A DNA stretch of 64,000 bases, from positions 1 through 64,000 of the forward strand of contig NZ_CABHOL010000054.1 in the NCBI RefSeq assembly GCF_902168135.1, read 5' to 3'. The notes under the pieces are model-generated. The model did no database searches. It was not told the DNA's origin and saw nothing but the letters and a program-made list of their open reading frames with translations. Position numbers and translations under genes: made by a program. Numbering within the stretch: the first letter of the stretch is position 1; every line of letters starts with the position of its first letter. This document shows positions 35,122-42,087 of this stretch, in pieces. Source of the DNA: an uncultured Fluviicola sp. Lineage in GTDB: Bacteria; Bacteroidota; Bacteroidia; Flavobacteriales_D; Crocinitomicaceae.

Positions 35122-35143
35122 GGGACGCGAGGCATCGCGTCCC
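35122..35143. repeat. Palindromic repeat, GGGACGCGA-GGCA-TCGCGTCCC
   Basis: Perfect 9-bp arms around a GGCA loop, with arms identical to those of the copy at 7067. It begins 3 bases past the thiG stop and ends 26 bases before the thiH start, in an operon whose other junctions mostly overlap. Confidence 0.8.
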
Positions 35144-35169
35144 CACCATATTCCAAAATAAAAAAGAAT

Positions 35170-36342
35170 ATGACATTTAAAGAATTATTCAATACCACAA
35201 ACTGGGAAGAAATAAAATCTTCCATCTACAGCAAAACTGCTGTTGATGTAGAGCGCGCATTGTCTTCAGGAAAACGCACGTTAGAAGATTTTAAGGCCCT
35301 GATCTCACCGGCCGCCGAACCTTATTTGGAACGGATGGCAAAGGAAAGTAATGCGCTCACTCAAAAACGTTTTGGAAAGACCATTCAGCTTTATACACCT
35401 ATGTATTTAAGTAATGAATGCAACAATATCTGTACCTATTGCGGATTTAGTTTCGATAATAAAATCAGGAGAAAGACTTTGACCGATGAAGAAATCCTGA
35501 AGGAAGTCGCATACCTGAAAGAACGCGGATTTAACCACATTTTGTTGGTCACAGGTGAAGCAAATCATACGGTTCATGTACCCTATTTTAAGCGTGTTAT
35601 GGACCTGATCCGGAATGAATTTGCAAATATTTCGATTGAAGTGCAGCCCCTCGACGAAGCTGAATATGGAGTTTTGCATGAAGCAGGTGTATATTCCGTA
35701 TTGGTTTACCAGGAAACTTATCACCAGGATGTATATAAAGCTTATCATCCCAAGGGGAAAAAATCCAACTTTGAGTATAGGTTGGATACACCTGACCGTT
35801 GCGGAAAAGCCGGAATCCACAAAATCGGTTTGGGAATCCTGTTAGGGTTAGAAGACTGGCGTACAGACTCATTTTTTTGTGCACTTCATTTGGATTATTT
35901 GCAGAAAACATACTGGCAGACCAAATACTCGATCTCTTTCCCGAGAATGCGCCCTGCTGAAGGTATTATCGAACCCAATGTGATCGTCGGTGACCGGGAA
36001 TTGGTGCAATTGATCTGTGCATACCGCCTGTTTAACGAAGATGTGGAATTATCTGTTTCTACCAGAGAATCCGAACATTTTAGAAATCACGTAATTCCAT
36101 TGGGAGTAACAACGATGAGCGCCGGTTCGAAAACAAATCCCGGAGGATATGTGGTAGAACCTGAATCTTTGGAGCAGTTTGAGATTTCAGATGAACGTCC
36201 GGTAGAGGAAATTGCCCGATTGATCAGGGATAGCGGGTACGAAGCCGTCTGGAAAGACTGGGATCGAAGTTTTGCTTTGCAGAGCGGGAAACAGAATGAG
36301 AATGAGGAACGAAACACGGTAATTAAAACTTCAGATGTTTAG
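35170..36342 (+). CDS. thiH: 2-iminoacetate synthase
   Basis: A 390-residue radical-SAM tyrosine lyase that makes dehydroglycine for ThiG. The cluster motif CNNICTYCG has the CxxxCxxC spacing. YTPMYLSNECNN, LLVTGEANHTVHVPYF, VYQETYHQDVYKAYHPKG and the C-terminal MSAGSKTNPGGY match ThiH. The ATG at 35170 (MTFKELFNTTNWEEI) is preferred to 35116, since the longer frame would translate the palindrome at 35122. It overlaps thiF by 8 bases. Use of ThiH rather than ThiO fits an oxygen-sensitive route. Confidence 0.95.
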   Translation: MTFKELFNTTNWEEIKSSIYSKTAVDVERALSSGKRTLEDFKALISPAAEPYLERMAKESNALTQKRFGKTIQLYTPMYLSNECNNICTYCGFSFDNKIRRKTLTDEEILKEVAYLKERGFNHILLVTGEANHTVHVPYFKRVMDLIRNEFANISIEVQPLDEAEYGVLHEAGVYSVLVYQETYHQDVYKAYHPKGKKSNFEYRLDTPDRCGKAGIHKIGLGILLGLEDWRTDSFFCALHLDYLQKTYWQTKYSISFPRMRPAEGIIEPNVIVGDRELVQLICAYRLFNEDVELSVSTRESEHFRNHVIPLGVTTMSAGSKTNPGGYVVEPESLEQFEISDERPVEEIARLIRDSGYEAVWKDWDRSFALQSGKQNENEERNTVIKTSDV

Positions 36343-37045
36343 TCCCAACGAAGCAAAACGCTATGCGAAACAAACAATCCTCGATGAGGTGGGATTGTTA
36401 GGGCAGGCCAAACTCAAAAATGCACGTCTTTTAGTGATCGGGGCCGGAGGTTTGGGCTGTCCGATCATCCAGTATTTATCAGCTTGCGGAGTAGGAACTA
36501 TCGGTATTGTGGATTTCGATCTCATTGAGCATTCGAACCTGCACCGCCAGATTTTGTATGGTCCGGAAGATGTGGGCAAAAAGAAAGCGGAAGTGGCAAA
36601 GGAGCGGGCTTTGGCCCAAAATCCGGATACTCAAATCGAATTGTTCGACTGTGCACTAACGGACGAAAATGCTGCATTTATTTTAACTCAATTTGATCTC
36701 GTAATCGACGGTTGTGATAATTTCCTGACCCGCTATACGGTAAATGATACCTGCGTTGAATTGGGCTTACCATTGGTGTACGGAAGTATTTTAGGTTTCC
36801 AGGGGCAGCTGGCGGTGTTTAATCACCAGGGGAGCAAAAACCTCAGAGACTTATTTCCGGAACCACCGAATGCGGAAGATGTTCCGAATTGTTCGGATAA
36901 CGGTGTTTTGGGAGTTGTTCCCGGCATCATAGGTACGCTCATGGCAAATGAAGCTTTAAAATGTATTTTGGAACTTGAAGTAAACCTCAATACTTATCAT
37001 GTTTTCGATCTGTTAAGCCTTGAAATGAAGAAGCTCAGGTTTTAA
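36335..37045 (+). CDS. thiF: ThiF/HesA/MoeB family adenylyltransferase
   Basis: A 236-residue E1-like enzyme. LLVIGAGGLGCPIIQYLSACGVG is the nucleotide-binding motif; DFDLIEHSNLHRQILYG, DGCDNFLTRYTVNDTC and the downstream SILGFQGQLAVF are conserved. It adenylates the C-terminal glycine of ThiS. It lacks a C-terminal rhodanese domain and stops soon after LSLEMKKLRF. MoeB is the close alternative, but position at the end of the thi operon decides for ThiF. Confidence 0.92.
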   Translation: MFSPNEAKRYAKQTILDEVGLLGQAKLKNARLLVIGAGGLGCPIIQYLSACGVGTIGIVDFDLIEHSNLHRQILYGPEDVGKKKAEVAKERALAQNPDTQIELFDCALTDENAAFILTQFDLVIDGCDNFLTRYTVNDTCVELGLPLVYGSILGFQGQLAVFNHQGSKNLRDLFPEPPNAEDVPNCSDNGVLGVVPGIIGTLMANEALKCILELEVNLNTYHVFDLLSLEMKKLRF

Positions 37046-37049
37046 CCGC

Positions 37050-37173
37050 GTAAGTCACATAACACACATAGCAGAATCCATTATTACAGGATACACTTGT
37101 TTTTTTATTACAAAAAAAATAGGAACATACAAAAAAACTATGTGACCTATGTTCCGATGTGGTTTGGTCTACG
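37050..37173. repeat. Word repeat of period 8 after thiF
   Basis: GTCACATAACACACATAG (from about 37055) and TATGTGAC CTATGTTC CGATGTGG (from about 37140) form an imperfect inverted repeat; both arms step by 8 bases. The loop includes T- and A-runs. It separates the end of the thiamine operon from a convergent gene, so it may also end transcription. Confidence 0.5.
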
Positions 37174-37178
37174 TGAAA

Positions 37179-37733
37179 TTAATCCACTTCTTCCATCGTT
37201 TCATTATCTTCCGCCTGGCTTTCCAGACGCAGCCAGTATTTGGTTTCGGAACTTCTGCCTCTTACTTCTAGTGCATCCGGAATGTTGTCTTCGAAGAAAT
37301 AGGTTATTTCAGGACTTGGAAGGAATACTTCTTTTGTGGAGTAAGGTGCTATTTCATAATCGCCATTCGCACTGACCGAGTTGCTGTTGTCAGCGTAAAT
37401 AATTTCTTCCAGGATCAATTTGAATTCGGATTTATTCACAATGTTGACCTTGTCAAAGCGGCTGGGCGAGATCGTAATTGTTTTTCCGTTACCCATTTCC
37501 TGTTTGGTACGCCCCATCAGGTAGTATTCTTCATACATCAGATCTCTTTCTACCATATAAACTTTGGAACAGGAGAACTGCATTGCACTGAAGCCAATAA
37601 TCCCGGCAATAATACTGATGACCGTTTTTTTCTTCTGCTCCAAACGCTGTTTGATCAGGTAAAAACAACTAGCGAATAGTGCAATTCCTACAGCACCTTT
37701 GAAGATTAAAAAAGTAGTAGGTGAAATAAGCAT
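37179..37733 (-). CDS. Membrane protein of unknown function
   Basis: A 184-residue protein with two hydrophobic helices near the N-terminus (about 7-26 and 37-56), then a polar, beta-type domain rich in acidic residues (for example KVNIVNKSEFKLILEEIIYAD) and an acidic tail. No family recognised. It follows the DUF1456 gene by 2 bases on the same strand, so the two are co-transcribed and perhaps coupled. The soluble domain probably faces the periplasm or the cytoplasm; the sequence does not decide. Confidence 0.7.
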   Translation of the reverse strand: MLISPTTFLIFKGAVGIALFASCFYLIKQRLEQKKKTVISIIAGIIGFSAMQFSCSKVYMVERDLMYEEYYLMGRTKQEMGNGKTITISPSRFDKVNIVNKSEFKLILEEIIYADNSNSVSANGDYEIAPYSTKEVFLPSPEITYFFEDNIPDALEVRGRSSETKYWLRLESQAEDNETMEEVD

Positions 37734-37735
37734 GA

Positions 37736-38203
37736 TTATTTTCTGTTTGAATGGTTTTCTAATTGCAGTCCACGGAGGAAATTCCGAAGGAATTGGTCAC
37801 CGCAAACACGGTAATGCGGGTGTTTCGGATCCCTGAAAAATGCATTCAGTTCGGGTTTCCCGATGCGTATGTCCGCTCTTTTAAGTGTTTCAACAATATC
37901 ATCGTCTTTGAAATTCAATGCAATACGCAATTTGCGAAAAATGATGTTGTTGGTCAGTTTTTCTTCTGCTTCCGGGATTTTACCGTCTTTCAAACCCCTT
38001 TTATCCACGATGAACCCATTGAGAAGCGCGGCCAAAGCCTGGTCGGGCATTGCCTTGAACCCCTCGTATTGTTCCTGCTTCATCCAGGCAAAAATATCCA
38101 GCGGAGAAACGATAAATTCCACCGATTTGAAGAGATTCCCGATTTTCTCTTCGTCCCATTCGTAAATTTTGCGCAGTTTGTAAAAGATGTAATTGTTGTC
38201 CAT
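37736..38203 (-). CDS. DUF1456 (YehS-like) protein
   Basis: A 155-residue cytoplasmic protein made of two similar halves of about 70 residues. The first half has NYIFYKLRKIYEWDEEKIGNL and the second NIIFRKLRIALNFKDDDIVE; each ends in a similar P-x-x-x-A/F-F segment (SPLDIFAWM, GKPELNAFF). The duplicated helix arrangement is the DUF1456/YehS pattern, of unknown function, common in Gram-negative bacteria. The end NFLRGLQLEN is also family-like. Upstream of a two-helix membrane protein, gap 2 bases. Confidence 0.88.
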   Translation of the reverse strand: MDNNYIFYKLRKIYEWDEEKIGNLFKSVEFIVSPLDIFAWMKQEQYEGFKAMPDQALAALLNGFIVDKRGLKDGKIPEAEEKLTNNIIFRKLRIALNFKDDDIVETLKRADIRIGKPELNAFFRDPKHPHYRVCGDQFLRNFLRGLQLENHSNRK

Positions 38204-38296
38204 GAAGCAAAGGTAGAATAAAACCCGTTAGGTCTGAAACTGATCAGCCTTTGATTTCATTTAAGAAAAGGTCGATCTAATTGCATCTGATTCAAG

Positions 38297-39826
38297 TTAG
38301 TTTTTGATGTATGCTTGTTTGCCTAAAGAATTCCCCGTTTCAGATTCAATCAACTCAATCAAATACCAGCCGGATGCTAATTCATTCCAATCAATGGATT
38401 GGTGTGGATGCATTAATTTTTCTTCCCACAATAAAGCTCCCTGAGAATTTCTGATCCGTAGGTTGCACATCTGATTACTTGAATTTTCAATCGTTAATTT
38501 ACCATTTCCGGGATTGGGATAAATGCTTAGAAAGTTTAACTCATTTTCAGTTACCGAACCCAGGAAATCAACACAGCCGATATAGGTATTTAAGCTTGCT
38601 GTTTCACTTGCTAAACTTAAATTACTTACAGAACCGGCAGCATCAATACTTAGGGATGTTAACGCATTATTGTTTACCGCTACTGTCGTTGCATTTCCAA
38701 TTGTACTGTTCGACAGGCAAAGAGTGGAAGAGAATGAGCTGTCTATCCGGATGAACGAAGAATGATCAAATTGATTAGCACTTTTTATGCCGTAAAGCGG
38801 ACCATTCCCCAAAACATACGCACCGTCATGTTCACGTTTAACCAGATCCGTCGGGGAAAATTCAGGGTACAATTGAGAAATATCTGTGGATCCGACAACT
38901 GTCTTTAAGAGGATCGCAGCCGGAATATAACTTTCACCGTCGGACAAAAGTATTGTTGAGTCTTTTATGACACATATCCGGGCATTGTTGGTGTAGGAAT
39001 TAGAGAATCCGTAGGTGGTTAAGGAATTGAATGGTCCGGATTGGCTGACGGAAGTTACAGCCAGTTCGCCCGCATACCTGGTTGCTATCCAGATAGCGTT
39101 TGTTCCTTTTTCTCCATCAGAAAAAGCGGCATTATCGATCGAATTTGTCCAATAAATAACTCCGGTCTTACTGCAACAGATAGCAATCGCTTTGGGATTT
39201 TGGAAAGGAGGGTTTTCAGAGCCGAGTAACAATATGCTTGTATCTGAGATTTCCAGGAGACTGGTAATTGAAAAATACCCTTCGGAACTGGTTAATGTAA
39301 AGGAGTTTAATGCATTTCCATTTCGGTCAATCTCGAAAAACGTAGCATTGAAACCTTCCAAATCAACTCCTGCCGTCAAATAAGTAGAATCGGATGATTC
39401 GGATAAAGCGGTTAACTGGAATGAATTGGTGTTTATTCCTTTAAGCTGTTTGGACCAAATAATAGAGCCGGTTGAATCTACTTTGGTTAAGTTACCCACC
39501 CATTTATTGGTGGAATTTAAATAGCTGCTTCCACACAAAACGAATTTGTCATCCGAAGAGGTAATCAACTGATGGAATTGCGTCTGATTATGATCGCCAG
39601 AAACACTGTAAGTCTGGTGGTACAAAATGTTTCCCAAACTATCCAGGTAGGTGAAAAAACCTAAGGAGAATGTAAGCCCGGTTTGACCGATGTAATGATT
39701 TCTGTCCAGGGAACCTGCTCTTGCCGTATACCTGTCGGTGGTACTTGCAATTACTTCAGAGTAAAGCGAATCCTGGGCAAAGGAAGTCCCGCAAATGAAT
39801 AAAAGGAAAGTGTATAGAATTTTCAT
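38297..39826 (-). CDS. Secreted protein with type IX (type A) sorting domain
   Basis: A 509-residue exported protein: signal peptide MKILYTFLLFICGTSFAQ; then a region of about 400 residues with repeated beta-type segments (LGSENPPFQNPKAIAICCSK, LSDGESYIPAAILLKT) without a known enzyme family. The last 75 residues are a type A sorting domain: LSIYPNPGNGKLTIENSSNQ, MCNLRIRNSQGALLWEEKL, then LASGWYLIELIESETG and the Lys-containing tail. Such domains direct export through type IX secretion and attachment to the cell surface or release. The middle part suggests a beta-propeller-like protein, by loose repeat spacing only. Confidence 0.87.
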   Translation of the reverse strand: MKILYTFLLFICGTSFAQDSLYSEVIASTTDRYTARAGSLDRNHYIGQTGLTFSLGFFTYLDSLGNILYHQTYSVSGDHNQTQFHQLITSSDDKFVLCGSSYLNSTNKWVGNLTKVDSTGSIIWSKQLKGINTNSFQLTALSESSDSTYLTAGVDLEGFNATFFEIDRNGNALNSFTLTSSEGYFSITSLLEISDTSILLLGSENPPFQNPKAIAICCSKTGVIYWTNSIDNAAFSDGEKGTNAIWIATRYAGELAVTSVSQSGPFNSLTTYGFSNSYTNNARICVIKDSTILLSDGESYIPAAILLKTVVGSTDISQLYPEFSPTDLVKREHDGAYVLGNGPLYGIKSANQFDHSSFIRIDSSFSSTLCLSNSTIGNATTVAVNNNALTSLSIDAAGSVSNLSLASETASLNTYIGCVDFLGSVTENELNFLSIYPNPGNGKLTIENSSNQMCNLRIRNSQGALLWEEKLMHPHQSIDWNELASGWYLIELIESETGNSLGKQAYIKN

Positions 39827-40028
39827 CGGTTGCTTGATTGATAGATTTAATTGATGAAAAGTAAGGTTTTTTCAGAATAAATAGACAGTATTGAGCCTGA
39901 TTTTTGTCATGAAAAGTGCATTATTTTTGGATTAGGGAGTAAACCAGGCTAACAGATTGATTTTTTTTATTTACTCATTCCGATGAAGTTAGTTGAATCC
40001 GTAGTACTTTTGTGCCGGCGCTGAAGCT

Positions 40029-41189
40029 ATGGCAAAGGCGCTGCACCAAATTTGTCTTCAAGTGAAACGATTCTTTAAAAGTAAATGGTTCAAAATACCA
40101 TTCTACACCCTGACTTTAATCTTTGCCGCTATCGGCTTTTTTTTAACGGTTTCTTACGCGGCTATCCAGTTCGGATGGACAAAAGAAGGCGGTATTGTTG
40201 ATGCAAATAATCGTTACTTCCAGGAAATGCAGGATAAGTACAATCAGGATTTCAAAGTGGATAGCGCAACAATGGTACAGAAACGCTACGAAGCCATGGA
40301 GCGCATCATTGTTTTGAATGAGTATTATCCGCAAAATGCCCAGTACATCCTGTCTGTGCTTCAAACGGGAGCTGATGAGTATGAGGTACTGCGGATGCTT
40401 GATGCCGTTGATTTACAGCTAAAAGACAATAAAGCTTACAAACGAGCGCTTTCGAAGATCAAATTCAATTCAAAAAGAATCAAAGAAGTGTCTGATCTGA
40501 GTGCTTTCGATTGGATGAATATTGCGGAATGGAAAACTTTTAAAGAAGCTGTTTCGAAAGACAAAAAATTAATCGATTCTGTGGCAAAGCAAACGGGCGT
40601 TGAAGGAAGATTGATCGTTTCCTGCCTGGTGGGTGAGCAGATCCGTTTATTCAACTCTTCCCGTGAAGCATACAAGAAGTGGATCGGTCCTTTGAAAGTC
40701 CTTTCCGTGGAATCACAATTTTCATTTGGTGTAACCGGAATCAAAGAGCATACAGCCAAAAATATCGAACATAATCTGAAGGATCCGACGAGTATTTATT
40801 ATTTGGGCCCTCAATACGAAGGATTACTCGATTTTAAAGGACAGGATACCGCAGCGATTAACAAAGAACGCATCGACCGCCTGACGGATTTTCACAACCA
40901 TTACTATTCCTACATGTACGCCGCCTTGTTTTTGAAACAGGTAAAAGTACAATGGGAAAAAGCGGGCTATCCGATTGATAAACGTCCGGAAATTTTAGCT
41001 ACCTTGTTCAATGTAGGCTATCCGCAGTCGAAGCCTAAACCCAATCCGAGAGTAGGAGGTTCTACAATTAAAATTTATGACAAACCGTATTCTTTTGGTG
41101 CAATTGCATACCAGTTCTATTATTCGGGAGAACTTTTCGATCTTTTCCCGTTTGAAAAAAAGAAATTTGACTGGAAGGAAGAGGCATAG
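40029..41189 (+). CDS. Membrane-anchored protein with lysozyme-like (DUF1402-like) domain
   Basis: A 386-residue protein with one N-terminal helix (about 22-48) and a large extracytoplasmic domain. From residue 195 (RLIVSCLVGEQIRLFN) through FSFGVTGIKEHTAKNIEHN to ATLFNVGYPQSKPKPNPR the pattern is that of lysozyme-fold transglycosylases: a Glu in a helix, then a 'GxxGIKxxTA' turn, then a 'LATLFNxG' helix, as in DUF1402. The assignment is by memory of patterns and is tentative. It could trim peptidoglycan. It overlaps the following phosphodiester-glycosidase gene, suggesting that both act on envelope glycans. Confidence 0.65.
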   Translation: MAKALHQICLQVKRFFKSKWFKIPFYTLTLIFAAIGFFLTVSYAAIQFGWTKEGGIVDANNRYFQEMQDKYNQDFKVDSATMVQKRYEAMERIIVLNEYYPQNAQYILSVLQTGADEYEVLRMLDAVDLQLKDNKAYKRALSKIKFNSKRIKEVSDLSAFDWMNIAEWKTFKEAVSKDKKLIDSVAKQTGVEGRLIVSCLVGEQIRLFNSSREAYKKWIGPLKVLSVESQFSFGVTGIKEHTAKNIEHNLKDPTSIYYLGPQYEGLLDFKGQDTAAINKERIDRLTDFHNHYYSYMYAALFLKQVKVQWEKAGYPIDKRPEILATLFNVGYPQSKPKPNPRVGGSTIKIYDKPYSFGAIAYQFYYSGELFDLFPFEKKKFDWKEEA

Positions 41190-42048
41190 TTGGATCATTT
41201 TTTTCCTGATCGTATGCTGTTCGGGAAGTGTTTTTGCCCAGGACCGGACAGATACACTCTATAAACGACCGAAAGATACCATGGATCTGGTGGTGAAATG
41301 GAGACAAATCGGGAAAGGTGTGCAGTTTTGTGAAACCGATGCACCGGTCAGATCTATGATGGGGGATTCGAAACTTACCATACTTAAAATCGACCCGAAA
41401 CAAGTGGAATTTGATCTTTTTACCGCCTCTGCAATGGACAGTACTTCCAAACCGGTAAATGTTTGGGCAGATACCATGAACCTGGATATTGTATTCAACG
41501 CCGGCATGTATGATCTGGCAAAACCTTTGATAAGCCGTGGTTTATTGAAAAATGGTCACCATCATAATCAATTTGCTTTTAAAGATGGCTGGAATGTGAT
41601 GTTTGCAATTAATCCGGTGGATACACTGAATGTTGCAGACGCTGTTGTTTACGACATGCAATGTATTGCTTACGATTCGATCAAAGAAAAGTATGCGAGT
41701 TTTGCACAAGGGATCCGTATGCTGGATTGTTCCGGAAATCCGATGAACTGGAAGAAAAATCAGGCGTGCAGCATGTTGGTTTGTGCCCATGACGACCAGG
41801 ATAACCTGATTGTTATTTTCAATCGTTCGCCCTTTTCTCCGAACCAGATGATTGCTTTTATGAAACAATTCCCAACACCGCTTCATAATGCGATTTATAT
41901 GGAAGGCGGTCCGGAAACCAGTTTGTATGTAAATGTTGGAGATTTTTGTTTGCAGAAAGTGGGAAGTTACGTGGCGGGAACTTATGCAAAAGATACAAAT
42001 GAGACATTTTGGCCTCTGCCGAATGTGATAGGAATTCGTGTAAAATAG
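41167..42048 (+). CDS. Phosphodiester glycosidase (NAGPA-like) family protein
   Basis: A 293-residue exported protein. The TTG at 41167 gives a good signal peptide (MTGRKRHSWIIFFLIVCCSG, cleaved after FAQ) and overlaps the preceding gene by 23 bases; the longer frame from an ATG at 41077 would add 30 unrelated residues. The domain of the NAGPA (phosphodiester glycosidase) family is seen in VFNAGMYD, NMQC-like VVYDMQCIAYD, FAQGIRMLD and the terminal IYMEGGPETSLYVN with conserved Gly-Gly and Asp/Glu. Family members cleave or act on sugar-phosphodiester bonds. Coupling with a lysozyme-like protein suggests cell-wall work. Confidence 0.85.
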   Translation: MTGRKRHSWIIFFLIVCCSGSVFAQDRTDTLYKRPKDTMDLVVKWRQIGKGVQFCETDAPVRSMMGDSKLTILKIDPKQVEFDLFTASAMDSTSKPVNVWADTMNLDIVFNAGMYDLAKPLISRGLLKNGHHHNQFAFKDGWNVMFAINPVDTLNVADAVVYDMQCIAYDSIKEKYASFAQGIRMLDCSGNPMNWKKNQACSMLVCAHDDQDNLIVIFNRSPFSPNQMIAFMKQFPTPLHNAIYMEGGPETSLYVNVGDFCLQKVGSYVAGTYAKDTNETFWPLPNVIGIRVK

Positions 42049-42075
42049 TAGCGGCGCGATTAATCGCGCCGCTAC
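42048..42075. repeat. Perfect 28-bp palindrome GTAG-core-CTAC between convergent genes
   Basis: GTAGCGGCGCGATT and its exact complement; core CGCG-ATTAAT-CGCG and GTAG/CTAC ends. Its first base is the last base of the upstream stop codon, and it lies 12 bases before the stop of the opposing gene, so both transcripts would end in this hairpin. Confidence 0.9.
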
Positions 42076-42087
42076 CTTGATAATTCG

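Noticed and set aside
35116-35169. A longer ThiH from 35116
   Set aside because: The added codons translate the palindrome at 35122, and ThiH aligns from 35170.
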